The notes under the pieces are model-generated. The model had not been told where the DNA came from, searched no databases, and worked only from the letters and a program-made list of their open reading frames with translations. 21,916 nt of DNA from the NCBI GenBank assembly GCA_041855735.1, contig JBHAEV010000207.1, positions 1 to 21,916 of the forward strand, read 5' to 3'. The stretch comes from CALALP01 sp041855735. Its GTDB lineage: Bacteria > Bacillota > Clostridia > Lachnospirales > Lachnospiraceae. Shown here one piece after another: positions 7,062 to 15,608 of this stretch; positions within the stretch are counted from its first letter, which is position 1, and each line of letters begins with the position of its first letter. A program made the position numbers and the translations under genes.

Positions 7062-8555
7062 TCAACCGTTAGATTTTTGAAATTTTGACCGAATCTCCAG
7101 CGGGCTGTCCGCCAGAATTTCCGATGTCTTAAAGTAAATCTGATATACGAAGATCGCGAGGAATGCCGCGCCGGCAATAAAGCCGATGAGATTGGATATG
7201 CCCGCATCCATGCGGAAGCCTTCCTTCGCCTGCAGGATATAGGATATGCACACGAAGCTCATGAACGTTGCCGGAATTGCCGCGATCCATGCATAAATCT
7301 TGCCCCGGTGTTTGCAAAGATAGGTGGCGCCCGCCCAAAGGGTGATCATTGCCAAAGTCTGGTTCGACCAGGAAAAATATCTCCAAATCGCGGAATAATC
7401 AAATCGGGATATGATATAGCCGACGATCAGAAGCGGAGCGGAGAGGGCCAGTCGCTTCTTTGCATCTTTCTGGTCAATCTTAAACCAGTCCGCAATGGTC
7501 AGTCTGGCGGAGCGGAATGCCGTATCGCCCGATGTCAGAGGACATGCGATAACGCCGATCATCGCCAGAGCACCGCCCGCAAGGCCGAGTAAGGATGTGG
7601 ACATTTCATAAATGGTCTTGGAATTTCCGCCCTTCATATCCAGAAGAGCCTGAAGGCCTGTTCCCGCTCCCGCTCTGTCATAATAGAACGCAATCCCTGC
7701 CGCCGCCCATATCAATGCGATAATGCCTTCCGCAACCATCGCGCCGTAAAATACCATGCGCCCGTCTTTCTCATGCTTTATGCAGCGTGCAATCATCGGC
7801 GACTGTGTGGCATGAAAGCCCGAAATCGCACCGCAGGCAACCGTAATGAACATCAGCGGCCAGATCGGCAATGCCTGACCCGGGTAGATGCTTCCGAAAT
7901 GATCCCACAATTCCAGCATCGGACGCTTCGAGCTGTTGAATATGGTCGCACCGCCGATGCCGAGCGCCATAATGATCAATGTCGCTCCGAATATCGGATA
8001 CAGCTTTCCGATAATCTTGTCAATCGGAAGCAAGGTGGCAAGGAAGTAATAAATCAGAATACAGATGGTCCAGAACTGCACATTCAATACTTCCGGTGTC
8101 AGAAGTGCGATGAGCTGTGCCGGTCCGACCATGAATACCACGCCGACCATCATCAGCAAAACGACCGAAAACACTCTCATCACCTGCGCCATCACCGGTC
8201 CGAGATATTTTCCGACAATCTCCGATATGGATGCGCCATTGTTTCTTTCGGACATCATACCGGAAAGATAATCATGCACGGCTCCTGCGAATATGGTTCC
8301 GAAAACGATCCACAAATACACCACCGGTCCCCAAAGCGCTCCGGATACCGCACCGAAAATCGGTCCGAGTCCGGCAATGTTCAAAAGCTGAATCAAAAAC
8401 GCTCTCGGAGAAGAGATCGGCACAAAGTCTACGCCGTCCTCATTGACATAGGCGGCGGTCTTTCTCGCATCCGGCGAGACAATCCTCTCCATAAATGTGC
8501 CGTAAATCACATATCCGGCAATCAAAATAACAACACCCAAAATAAAAGACAACAT
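7062..8555 (-). CDS. cstA: CstA/BtsT-family carbon starvation transporter (short form)
   Basis: This is a polytopic inner membrane protein of 497 residues with about a dozen hydrophobic segments. The CstA N-terminal signature is clear: LLNIAGLGPIFGAVSGALWG followed by GTIFAGAVHDYLSGMMSERN near residues 57-105. Family members take up peptides or pyruvate during carbon limitation; the substrate here cannot be told. Escherichia coli CstA is about 700 residues, so this is the shorter form common in Firmicutes. The start at 8555 has AAGGAG seven bases upstream. The gene has its own promoter and terminator, so it is monocistronic. No cotranscribed two-component system is present. Confidence 0.92.
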   Translation of the reverse strand: MLSFILGVVILIAGYVIYGTFMERIVSPDARKTAAYVNEDGVDFVPISSPRAFLIQLLNIAGLGPIFGAVSGALWGPVVYLWIVFGTIFAGAVHDYLSGMMSERNNGASISEIVGKYLGPVMAQVMRVFSVVLLMMVGVVFMVGPAQLIALLTPEVLNVQFWTICILIYYFLATLLPIDKIIGKLYPIFGATLIIMALGIGGATIFNSSKRPMLELWDHFGSIYPGQALPIWPLMFITVACGAISGFHATQSPMIARCIKHEKDGRMVFYGAMVAEGIIALIWAAAGIAFYYDRAGAGTGLQALLDMKGGNSKTIYEMSTSLLGLAGGALAMIGVIACPLTSGDTAFRSARLTIADWFKIDQKDAKKRLALSAPLLIVGYIISRFDYSAIWRYFSWSNQTLAMITLWAGATYLCKHRGKIYAWIAAIPATFMSFVCISYILQAKEGFRMDAGISNLIGFIAGAAFLAIFVYQIYFKTSEILADSPLEIRSKFQKSNG

Positions 8556-8584
8556 AAACTAACTCCTTTCCGTTTTTTTATTTT

Positions 8585-8613
8585 ATTTTAACTCTTTTTA
8601 TTTTTTCTTTCAA
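8585..8613 (-). promoter_or_regulatory. Promoter of cstA
   Basis: On the minus strand TTGAAA (8613-8608) and TAAAAT (8590-8585) are separated by 17 bp within a very A-rich stretch. The palindrome TTTCCGGAAA (8622-8631) lies 8 bp upstream of the -35 box and could be an activator site, though nothing else supports that. Confidence 0.65.
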
Positions 8614-8668
8614 CAATTTTATTTCCGGAAACACAGATTCCGAGACGGAAACATACGAAATGCACAAC

Positions 8669-8696
8669 AAAACCGGATCGTTTACGATCCGGTTTT
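8669..8696 (-). terminator. Terminator after nox, end of the ecf-truA-nox operon
   Basis: AAAACCGGATCG pairs with CGATCCGGTTTT (12 bp) around a 4-base loop. The minus-strand RNA ends in UUUUGUUG, a usable though imperfect U-tract. It lies 29 bases beyond the nox stop. It is the first clear terminator after the promoter at 17464-17492. Confidence 0.8.
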
Positions 8697-8725
8697 GAAA
8701 ACATTCCGTAAGGAAATCGATTTAT

Positions 8726-10078
8726 TTATTTTAATCCCAGTTCCTTGGACAGCCAATTGTTTGCGGACACCGTAACATAGTTGTAAGGCTGGTTGAAATG
8801 CGGCATAAAGAAAATATCCAAAAGCGCCAGATCCGCCATGGTCACCTTTTGCTGAATCGCCAGTGAGAACATGTTAATCATGGCGGACATGTCATATGTC
8901 GACGTGATCTGCGCTCCCACCACCTGCTTGTTGTCATTGCGATATACGATACGGATCTTTACCAGCGGATTCTCCACTTCCATGAAGCCCGGCTTTTGAG
9001 TATCTTCGAAATCTTCGTATCCGACATCCATGCCTTCCGCCTTGGCGGCCGCAAGACTTAAACCGGTGCTCACCAGCTTCTGCTCATAGATCATCAGTGC
9101 GGAGGAGCCCTGAACACCCGAACTTTCGATCTTGGTTCCGCAAAGATTGTGCCCTGCCACAATACCGCTTCGAACCGCATTGGTCGCAAGCGCGATATAG
9201 TTCACGCGATCTCTTGCATTGTCGTAAAGAGTGGCGCAGTCTCCGATGGCATATACGCTGTCATCCGAAGTTTTCTGTGTGCGATCCACAAGATAGGCTC
9301 CATTGCGGTACAGCTCCAGATGATCCTTTCCGAGTTCGTTGTTCGGCCGAAAACCGATGGCACATACCACCATATCCGCCTCATAGCGTCCTTTGTCGGT
9401 GATCACGGCGGTCACCTTGGTATCGCCTTCAAACTCCACAACCTTCTCTCCGAGGGCAAACTTGATGCCGTGCTCTTCCATCCTCTTTTTGAGAATGTCG
9501 GAAAACTCCACATCATAGTACACATTGAGGATATAATCCACCATATCGATCAAAGTCACCTGCTTTCCGAGACGTTCAAATGCCTCCGCAAGTTCCACGC
9601 CGATGTAACCGCCGCCGAGAACCGCAACATTTTTGATGTTCGGATCTTCCAGTTTCTCGATCACATCCTTGGCATTCTGATACAGTTTCACCATCTGTAC
9701 ATTCTCAAGATCAATTCCTTTGATATTCGGTCTGTTCGGAAGTGAGCCGGTTGCAAACACGATTTTATCATAATAATCTTCGATTTCGGAACCGTCCTGC
9801 AAACGAACCAGAACCTTCTTGTTCTCAAAATCCACTTTTAAAATCTCGGCATTCATGAAAACCTTGGCGCCTTTTGCGATAAAATCATCCGCCTTTTGAT
9901 AAAACAACTGCTCTCCGGAACAAATCTGTCGTCCGATCCAAAGTGCCATTCCGCATCCAAGGAAAGAAATATCACTGTTCTTCTCATAGATCGTCAATTC
10001 ATTACCCGGATAGGATAATATGGTGTTTGCACATGCGGTTCCGGCGTGATTGGAACCGACTAAAATAATTTTTGACAT
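8726..10078 (-). CDS. nox: NADH oxidase, probably water-forming (CoA-disulfide reductase-like family)
   Basis: The protein is a 450-residue flavoprotein of the NADH oxidase/CoA-disulfide reductase/NADH peroxidase family. The FAD-binding start is IILVGSNHAGTACANTIL. The single redox-active cysteine is Cys42 in SFLGCGMALW, the position that forms the sulfenic acid in NADH oxidases. The NADH-binding loop VLGGGYIGVELAEAF lies near residue 155, and the second FAD motif YAIGDCATLYD near residue 280. In an anaerobe it probably reduces O2 with NADH as a detoxification step. Water formation, rather than peroxidase or CoA-disulfide activity, is inferred from overall likeness. The ATG at 10078 has GGAGGTG close upstream; an in-frame ATG at 10123 lacks this and overlaps the previous gene. 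Confidence 0.9.
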   Translation of the reverse strand: MSKIILVGSNHAGTACANTILSYPGNELTIYEKNSDISFLGCGMALWIGRQICSGEQLFYQKADDFIAKGAKVFMNAEILKVDFENKKVLVRLQDGSEIEDYYDKIVFATGSLPNRPNIKGIDLENVQMVKLYQNAKDVIEKLEDPNIKNVAVLGGGYIGVELAEAFERLGKQVTLIDMVDYILNVYYDVEFSDILKKRMEEHGIKFALGEKVVEFEGDTKVTAVITDKGRYEADMVVCAIGFRPNNELGKDHLELYRNGAYLVDRTQKTSDDSVYAIGDCATLYDNARDRVNYIALATNAVRSGIVAGHNLCGTKIESSGVQGSSALMIYEQKLVSTGLSLAAAKAEGMDVGYEDFEDTQKPGFMEVENPLVKIRIVYRNDNKQVVGAQITSTYDMSAMINMFSLAIQQKVTMADLALLDIFFMPHFNQPYNYVTVSANNWLSKELGLK

Positions 10079-10106
10079 CCGCACCTCCAAAAATATGTTG
10101 TATCCC

Positions 10107-10646
10107 CTAAAAGCTACTTTCAAGAATATGTTTATAGTTTTTTAACAGCTCATATGCCCTTGTCCGGACGGATTCGATCTGCGATTGTGCATATCCTATT
10201 TCCTTATCCCGGCTGTCCCGGATGAAAGAAGATGCCTCTTGTGCCAGTTTCTCCTTGGAGTCGCTCCAAAGATTCTGGGAATTCGTAAACTTGATCGCCT
10301 CTTCCTCCGCCATCGTTGCAGTGATATCCGAAACCAGAGCATTCAGTCCCTTTTCCCATTCGCCAAGACTGTTTTGATAAAATGCAAGCTCTTCACTCAC
10401 GGATTCGTAGCGCAAACTTTTGCCGCTTTTGTAACGAACATCCATCGATCCGAAAAACTTCAGATAGTGATAATATCGATTCTCATCAAGAACCTCCGTA
10501 TTGCCCGGTCGATCCTGGGCAATACGATAATCCTCCTTCAGTTTTTGCACAATCCAGCCCGCCGTCGTGTTCATAACAAGGGCAAACAGAATGGACAGAA
10601 GGATGATTCTTCCCGGTGTGAAAAATCGAAAAACTGATTTGTTCAT
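10107..10646 (-). CDS. Single-pass membrane-anchored protein of unknown function
   Basis: The product is 179 residues and I do not recognise its family. A short basic N-terminus is followed by one membrane helix at about residues 13-34 (RIILLSILFALVMN, then TAGWIV). The rest is polar and largely helical, with many Glu, Lys, Gln and Ser and no cysteines or obvious catalytic motifs, so it is probably an extracytoplasmic or cytoplasmic coil held at the membrane. The start at 10646 follows TGGAGGGAA at slightly short spacing; an ATG at 10661 adds five residues and has no ribosome binding site. It lies 28 bases upstream of nox and about 120 bases after the RNase H-like gene, with no terminator between, so cotranscription with both is likely. 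Confidence 0.75.
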   Translation of the reverse strand: MNKSVFRFFTPGRIILLSILFALVMNTTAGWIVQKLKEDYRIAQDRPGNTEVLDENRYYHYLKFFGSMDVRYKSGKSLRYESVSEELAFYQNSLGEWEKGLNALVSDITATMAEEEAIKFTNSQNLWSDSKEKLAQEASSFIRDSRDKEIGYAQSQIESVRTRAYELLKNYKHILESSF

Positions 10647-10766
10647 TTCCCTCCACTGCATCTTTTGATCTGCAAAAGCAGATTTCGCCGTCTAAAAAAC
10701 CATGTTCATCATATCACAATCAGGTACAAGATAACATACATAAATTACAGAAACTTCTTCGTAAAT

Positions 10767-11252
10767 CTATGGTATTTGTTTCATATGTTTACCGATCAAT
10801 ACCGTATTCCTGTATGCATCTTCCACCAATGTATCGCATTTGGCCACTTCTTCATTCTGAGAGTCTTCCTCGATCCGCTTAAAAATGATATTGTGGATTT
10901 CCAGCAGATTCACCAGACGTGTCCAGAGTTCCACATTCTGCACCGGCTGAAGCCTGCCTCTTTTCCAATCGTTTTCCACCCATTTTTCAAGCCAGTTGTT
11001 TCGAATCGTATCGATGATAAACTTGGAATCGGTATTCACTTCGATATTGCACGGACGGTGCACAAATTCCAGGCCTTCCACAATGCCCCGAAGCTGGAGT
11101 CTTGTCCGACCCGCAAAGGTTTCCCCCTGTGTAATGCTTTTCTCATGCAGCTTCCCGTTTTTATCCCGAAACATCAACAATGTCGCATATGCCCCCGAAC
11201 CGCTTTCATCAACCTTACAAACGGAATACAGTTTTATCGCATCATTTTCCAT
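10767..11252 (-). CDS. RNase HI-like protein with a degenerate active site
   Basis: The 161-residue product has the RNase HI fold pattern. The third strand and helix are clear (NTDSKFIIDTI, then NNWLEKW and WKRGRLQPVQNVELW), and the last motif NEEVAKCDTLVEDA matches NERCDEL. Two of the four metal-binding acids are missing: the first Asp of the YTDGS motif is Val11 (LYSVCKVDES) and the helix Glu is Gln53 (RLQLRG). Asp75 and Asp140 remain, while the loop histidine is also gone. It is therefore probably inactive as an RNase H but may still bind RNA/DNA hybrids or RNA. The ATG at 11252, preceded by GGGGAA, is preferred over one at 11276 that overlaps the nuclease gene. It directly follows an MBL-fold nuclease gene. 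Confidence 0.85.
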   Translation of the reverse strand: MENDAIKLYSVCKVDESGSGAYATLLMFRDKNGKLHEKSITQGETFAGRTRLQLRGIVEGLEFVHRPCNIEVNTDSKFIIDTIRNNWLEKWVENDWKRGRLQPVQNVELWTRLVNLLEIHNIIFKRIEEDSQNEEVAKCDTLVEDAYRNTVLIGKHMKQIP

Positions 11253-11266
11253 ACTTGATTTCCCCG

Positions 11267-12865
11267 TTACTGCCATTTATCACAAAGTGCATGGATTTGA
11301 GCGGTAAATTTCGCCAAATCCTTGTTCGCACCGCCTTCATTTTCCTTGATAACCCGCATCAGCCGCTCTCCCGCACCGACCAGCTTCATAAACGCTTCGC
11401 CTGCCCTTTGCCTTGCCGACGCTTTTTTCTCGATCGGAACACCCTCGGTGATTGTCAGCCAGCGATTGTTTCGCAAATCATAGGAAGAACCGGAATATGG
11501 CGCAAATGCATTCAGTCTCAGTTCGTTTGTTAAAAGGTCGGCATAGGAACCCGCTACCTCCCCTTCCCCATGGCATACGAAAACCATGTCGGGTTTCTTC
11601 TCATAGGCTTTGATCCATGCCAGCAATCCTCTCTGATCGGCATGACCGCTCATCCCCTTGAGCGTTTCAATATGCGCATGAACCGCAATATTCTCCCCGA
11701 ACAGCCGGACTTCCTTTGCACCGTCCTGCAACGCGCGTCCCAGTGTGCCGACGGATTGGTATCCCGCAAAAATCACACTCGACTCCGCTCTCCACAGATT
11801 GTGTTTCAAATGGTGGCGGATACGACCGGCATCGCACATGCCCGAGGCGGAAATAATCACCTTCGGATTGGAGCTCATATTGATCGCCTTGGAATCCTCC
11901 GCGGATGTGGATGTTTTCAGACCCTTAAAATGAATCGGATTGATTCCGTTTTTCACCAGTTCCTTGGTTTCATCGTCAAAACAATCCAGCAGATTCTCCT
12001 GAAATACTTCCGTTGCGTCAATGGCAAGCGGACTGTCCACAATAACCTCGAAATCGTCATGATTGCGGATCAAACCGTCATCCTTGATTTTACGGATGTA
12101 GTACAGAAGCTCCTGCGTCCTTCCCACGGCAAATGCCGGAATCACGACATTTCCTCCCCTGTCCAGAGTTTCCTGAATGATCTTGGCAAAATCCTCTTCA
12201 TGGTCGAGATGATCCGGGTGCAGACGATCCCCGTAGGTGGATTCGGTAATGACATAATCCGCCTCTTTGATGTATTCGGGATCCCGGATCAGAGGTTTGT
12301 TGAAATTTCCGATATCTCCGGAAAACACAATCTTCTTTTCCACATTTTCTTCGGTCAGCCAGACTTCAATGGAAGCCGAGCCGAGCAAATGTCCGGCATC
12401 GATAAATCGCACCACAATGCCCTCATCCACCTCAAATTTTTCACGATAATCCAGACCGACAAAATTTTTCAGTACCCCTTCCACATCTTCCATGGTGTAC
12501 GCCGGCACCACCGCATGTTCTCCGGAACGCTGCGCCTTGCGATTTCGCCACTCCGCCTCCATCTCCTGAATATGTGCCGAATCTTTCAGCAGTATTCTCG
12601 CCAGATCCTTTGTCGCCCATGTACAGATGACTCTTCCGCGAAATCCTCCGGCGTAGAGCTTCGGAATCATCCCGGCGTGGTCGATATGTGCATGGGTCAG
12701 CAGCATGAAATCCAGCTCTGCCGGCGAAACCGGGAGGGGTGCATTTTCATAAAAATTCTGTCCCTGCTCCATCCCGTAATCCACGATAAACTTTCGATTC
12801 CCGCATTCCACATAGTAGCAGGAACCGGTCACCTCTCTGCTTGCTCCGATAAATGTCAGTTTCAT
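11267..12865 (-). CDS. MBL-fold beta-CASP exonuclease/RNase (CPSF/Ysh1-like)
   Basis: The 532-residue product is a metallo-beta-lactamase fold nuclease of the RNA-acting beta-CASP group. The zinc motif HAHIDH is at residues 58-63. Further metal motifs are DAGHLLGSASIE, FSGDIGN and ESTYGDR. The beta-CASP insert carries VDSPLA, then SNPKVIISASGMCDAGRIRH and GYQSVGTLGR, and the closing MSGHADQRGLLAW supplies the last histidine. A C-terminal extension of about 90 residues follows. Homologues process or degrade RNA; the substrate here is unknown. The start at 12865 has AGGAG nine bases upstream. It lies between a LacI-type regulator and an RNase H-like gene, with short gaps on both sides indicating one operon. 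Confidence 0.92.
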   Translation of the reverse strand: MKLTFIGASREVTGSCYYVECGNRKFIVDYGMEQGQNFYENAPLPVSPAELDFMLLTHAHIDHAGMIPKLYAGGFRGRVICTWATKDLARILLKDSAHIQEMEAEWRNRKAQRSGEHAVVPAYTMEDVEGVLKNFVGLDYREKFEVDEGIVVRFIDAGHLLGSASIEVWLTEENVEKKIVFSGDIGNFNKPLIRDPEYIKEADYVITESTYGDRLHPDHLDHEEDFAKIIQETLDRGGNVVIPAFAVGRTQELLYYIRKIKDDGLIRNHDDFEVIVDSPLAIDATEVFQENLLDCFDDETKELVKNGINPIHFKGLKTSTSAEDSKAINMSSNPKVIISASGMCDAGRIRHHLKHNLWRAESSVIFAGYQSVGTLGRALQDGAKEVRLFGENIAVHAHIETLKGMSGHADQRGLLAWIKAYEKKPDMVFVCHGEGEVAGSYADLLTNELRLNAFAPYSGSSYDLRNNRWLTITEGVPIEKKASARQRAGEAFMKLVGAGERLMRVIKENEGGANKDLAKFTAQIHALCDKWQ

Positions 12866-12883
12866 ACCATCACACTCCTCATC

Positions 12884-13966
12884 CTACAATGTATATTTGT
12901 TCATCCGCGGTTTGCCTTGTTCATCCGATCGGATTCGAAGAACCGAATCCCGGATCACCGGATCCACATCCAGCTTGATATCCACGGTTCGCAGCTCCCT
13001 GCTTTTGATGCTTTTCACCGTTTCCTTGACCGCAAGCTTTCCCTTCATGGCAATGTCCTGCTTTACGGTCGTCAGTTTCGGACGAATCTGCGTGGAAACG
13101 GGCGTATCGTCAAACCCCGCGACGGAAATTTGCTCCGGCACGGATACGCCATTGTCATACAGAACATTCATCGCCTGTATCGCATAGGTATCCGCTGCAA
13201 AAAACAATGCGCTCGCTCCGAAGAAATCCGCTTCGATCAGCTCCATGATCTGATGTTCTCTTTCCTCCAGGTTCACGCTCAGCGGAAATCGAAGCAGTAA
13301 AAGTCCCGTACTTTTCGCGCCTTGAAATCTCTGTTCGTCAATCTCTCCGTATCGAAAATCCGGCTCATGCCCCGAAAGAATCTCACCCGATATCCTTCCG
13401 GCTTCCATGTGCTCCGCCAGAAAAAGGATCCGCTGATGCCCCATTCTTTTCAGGTAATCTGCCATCTTCCTTCCACCGTCAAAATCCTTTAGGCCGATAT
13501 TGACATACGCATCGTCTTCCTTCCGGAAATAGGTATCAATTGTCGTAATCGGAATATCCAGTCTGGACTGAAATTCGTACAAAGTCTTTCGGTCCGCTCC
13601 CAGAAAAATGATGCCGTCCACATTCCATGCAATCGCCATATTGTAGCATTCTTCCTTATCCGTGTTCGCATACAGCATCATGAAATATCCCATGTTCTGT
13701 ATCTCTTCTTCCATCGCGCCGATCAGAGAACTTGCGAATGAATCCTGAAAAATGCTGGAGCTGTCGGACTGTTTGTAGGAAAAGATGACCGCAATGATCC
13801 TAGAACCGCGTTTGTCGGTTCGAAGCCGATAATTCGACTTTTCAATGATCGCTTCGATCCTTTCCCTTTTGTCTCTGGAAACCTTCCCGAACCTCCCGTG
13901 CAATACATTTGCCACGGTCGTCGGACTGACTCCCGCAATTCTTGCCATTTCTTTGATGGTAATCAT
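12884..13966 (-). CDS. LacI-family transcriptional regulator
   Basis: The 360-residue product has the LacI helix-turn-helix at its start (TIKEMARIAGVSPTTVANVL) with the hinge helix region near residues 45-55. A periplasmic-binding-protein type effector domain follows (VDGIIFLGADRKTL, MGHQRILFLAEH, ISVAGFDDTPVSTQIRPKLT). The effector is probably a sugar or related small molecule, but none can be deduced because no sugar gene is nearby. The start at 13966 lies 11 bases after the truA stop with GAGGT upstream, and the next gene begins 18 bases after its stop. It is therefore expressed from the ecf-truA operon, an unusual place for this family. No LacI-type palindromic operator was found at the operon promoter. 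Confidence 0.93.
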   Translation of the reverse strand: MITIKEMARIAGVSPTTVANVLHGRFGKVSRDKRERIEAIIEKSNYRLRTDKRGSRIIAVIFSYKQSDSSSIFQDSFASSLIGAMEEEIQNMGYFMMLYANTDKEECYNMAIAWNVDGIIFLGADRKTLYEFQSRLDIPITTIDTYFRKEDDAYVNIGLKDFDGGRKMADYLKRMGHQRILFLAEHMEAGRISGEILSGHEPDFRYGEIDEQRFQGAKSTGLLLLRFPLSVNLEEREHQIMELIEADFFGASALFFAADTYAIQAMNVLYDNGVSVPEQISVAGFDDTPVSTQIRPKLTTVKQDIAMKGKLAVKETVKSIKSRELRTVDIKLDVDPVIRDSVLRIRSDEQGKPRMNKYTL

Positions 13967-13977
13967 AGGCGAACCTC

Positions 13978-14721
13978 TTATTCCAAATATTCGATTTCCA
14001 CCAGAGTCAACCCCCTGGCAGGCATCGTCTGCCCCGCCATTTTACGATTTCGGGAATGCATGATGTGTTCCACATGGGCGGGAGGATACACTCCCATCCC
14101 AACTTTGAGCAATGTTCCCGTAATAATGCGAATCATATTGTAGAGAAAGCCGTCTCCCCGGATCACCACCGTCAGCATGTCCTCATCCTGAAGAATCTCA
14201 AGGGAGTGAATCGTGCGGATATTTGTTGAGGCCTGCGTTTTCTGCGAGCAAAAACTTGTAAAATCATGCGTGCCGATAAAATATCCTGTGGCTTCCCTCA
14301 TCTTCTCCACATCCAAACGAAAATAGCAGAAATGTGCATACAATCTTTCCGTCGGGATGTCGATCTTTCGATTCAGAATGCGATAGGTATAGGTCTTGAT
14401 GCAGTCTCTCTTTCTCGGATGCCAGTTCAAATCCACCTCGTCCGAAGCCTGAATCCGGATGTCATCCGGCAGTCTTTGATTGAGGGCAAAGGTAAACTTA
14501 TCCGCCGCCATTCGCATCTTTGTGTCGAATACCGCCACATTTCCGTAGGCATGCACACCCGAATCCGTCCGGCTTGCCCCGATCACTTCGATTTCTTCCT
14601 CACAAAGCCCGGAAATGGCATTATTCAACACTTCCTCCACCGTAATCCCGTTCGGTTGCTTCTGCCAACCGCAGTAATTTGTGCCGTCATAGGACACAAT
14701 CAATCGAATTCTTCTTTTCAT
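13978..14721 (-). CDS. truA: tRNA pseudouridine(38-40) synthase TruA
   Basis: TruA isomerises uridines 38-40 in the anticodon stem-loop of many tRNAs. From the ATG at 14721 the product is 247 residues, the usual size, opening RRIRLIVSYDGTNYCGWQKQ. The catalytic Asp53 sits in ASRTDSGVHA, and a later motif reads GDGFLYNMIRIITGTL. A longer frame begins at 14802, overlapping the ecfT stop as ATGA, but its 27 extra residues are low-complexity (Gly, Lys, Thr) with no family counterpart and no well-placed ribosome binding site. The shorter start has AAAGGG only 3 bases away, so the choice is not certain. It follows ecfT as in many Firmicutes, but rplM-rpsI do not follow it. Confidence 0.93.
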   Translation of the reverse strand: MKRRIRLIVSYDGTNYCGWQKQPNGITVEEVLNNAISGLCEEEIEVIGASRTDSGVHAYGNVAVFDTKMRMAADKFTFALNQRLPDDIRIQASDEVDLNWHPRKRDCIKTYTYRILNRKIDIPTERLYAHFCYFRLDVEKMREATGYFIGTHDFTSFCSQKTQASTNIRTIHSLEILQDEDMLTVVIRGDGFLYNMIRIITGTLLKVGMGVYPPAHVEHIMHSRNRKMAGQTMPARGLTLVEIEYLE

Positions 14722-14798
14722 TTTCCCTTTTGCCGTATCCCGTCCTTTTGTCGTATTCCCATTTTTGCCTCTTCCCGCTGCAAAAGTACCGGCTATCG

Positions 14799-15608
14799 TC
14801 ATCCTGTTGCCGGCAAAATCCGTACCGAAACAATCAGAATCAAAAATATAAAATAATAGCCGTATGCGATATAATCAATGTTGGCATATCGAAGCGGTTT
14901 CATCTTTGTCCTACCCTCTCCGCCGTGATAGCATCTGGCTTCCATCGCCATGGCAAGATCCGTCGCCCTTCGAAATGCCGATATGAACAATGGCACCAAA
15001 AGCGGAATCATCGCCTTTGCCCGTTTGATCAGTCCTCCGGTTTCAAAATCCGCACCTCTTGCCATCTGCGCCTTCATGATTTTATCCGTTTCCTCAATCA
15101 GAATCGGAATGAATCGAAGCGCGATGCTCATCATCATGGAGATTTCATGCACCGGAACTTTTATGATTTTCAAAAATCCCAGACTCCTCTCCAAACCGTC
15201 CGTCAAGGCATTCGGCGTGGTTGTAAGCGTCATAATGGACGATCCCACCACCAGATAAATCAGACGAATCGCCATAAACAAAGAAAGGCGGAGACCCTCT
15301 TTCGTGATTTTTAAAAAAAAGAACCGGAAAATCACTTCCCCCTCGGTCAAAAACAGATTGAAACTGACACTGAGCAAAAGCAGTACGATGACTGCCCGCA
15401 GTCCTTTCAACATAAATTTAATCGGAACTTTGCTCATAATGATGCAGCTGATCAAAAAAAAGGTGGAAATCGCATAACCGGGAATGGAATTGCTGATAAA
15501 CAGCGCAATGATGAACACCATGGTTCCAAACAATTTCGTCCTCGGATCCAGTCGATGCACCACGGAATCCACCGGGTAATACTGTCCGATTGTGATATCT
15601 CTTATCAT
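14799..15608 (-). CDS. ecfT: ECF transporter transmembrane component EcfT
   Basis: EcfT is the scaffold of the energy-coupling factor, linking the two ATPases to interchangeable vitamin- or metal-binding S components. The product is 269 residues with about five to six membrane helices in the first 130 and last 30 residues. The two coupling-helix motifs are present: MARGADFETGG and MEARCYHGGEGRTKMKPL. The second motif is usually ARG and here is ARC. The ATG at 15608 overlaps the ecfA2 stop (ATGA), with GGAGAG nine bases upstream, so translation is coupled. No S component is encoded in the window, as expected for a shared group II module. Confidence 0.94.
   Translation of the reverse strand: MIRDITIGQYYPVDSVVHRLDPRTKLFGTMVFIIALFISNSIPGYAISTFFLISCIIMSKVPIKFMLKGLRAVIVLLLLSVSFNLFLTEGEVIFRFFFLKITKEGLRLSLFMAIRLIYLVVGSSIMTLTTTPNALTDGLERSLGFLKIIKVPVHEISMMMSIALRFIPILIEETDKIMKAQMARGADFETGGLIKRAKAMIPLLVPLFISAFRRATDLAMAMEARCYHGGEGRTKMKPLRYANIDYIAYGYYFIFLILIVSVRILPATG

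Noticed and set aside
10668..10683. ATCTGC-AAAA-GCAGAT hairpin as a terminator before the membrane-protein gene
   Set aside because: The stem is only 6 bp and no U-tract follows on either strand.
11570..13300. A 576-codon open frame on the plus strand opposite the MBL nuclease and LacI genes
   Set aside because: It is antisense to two genes with full family motifs, its translation is rich in His, Ile, Arg and Phe with no recognisable domain, and it has no ribosome binding site. It is a codon-bias shadow.
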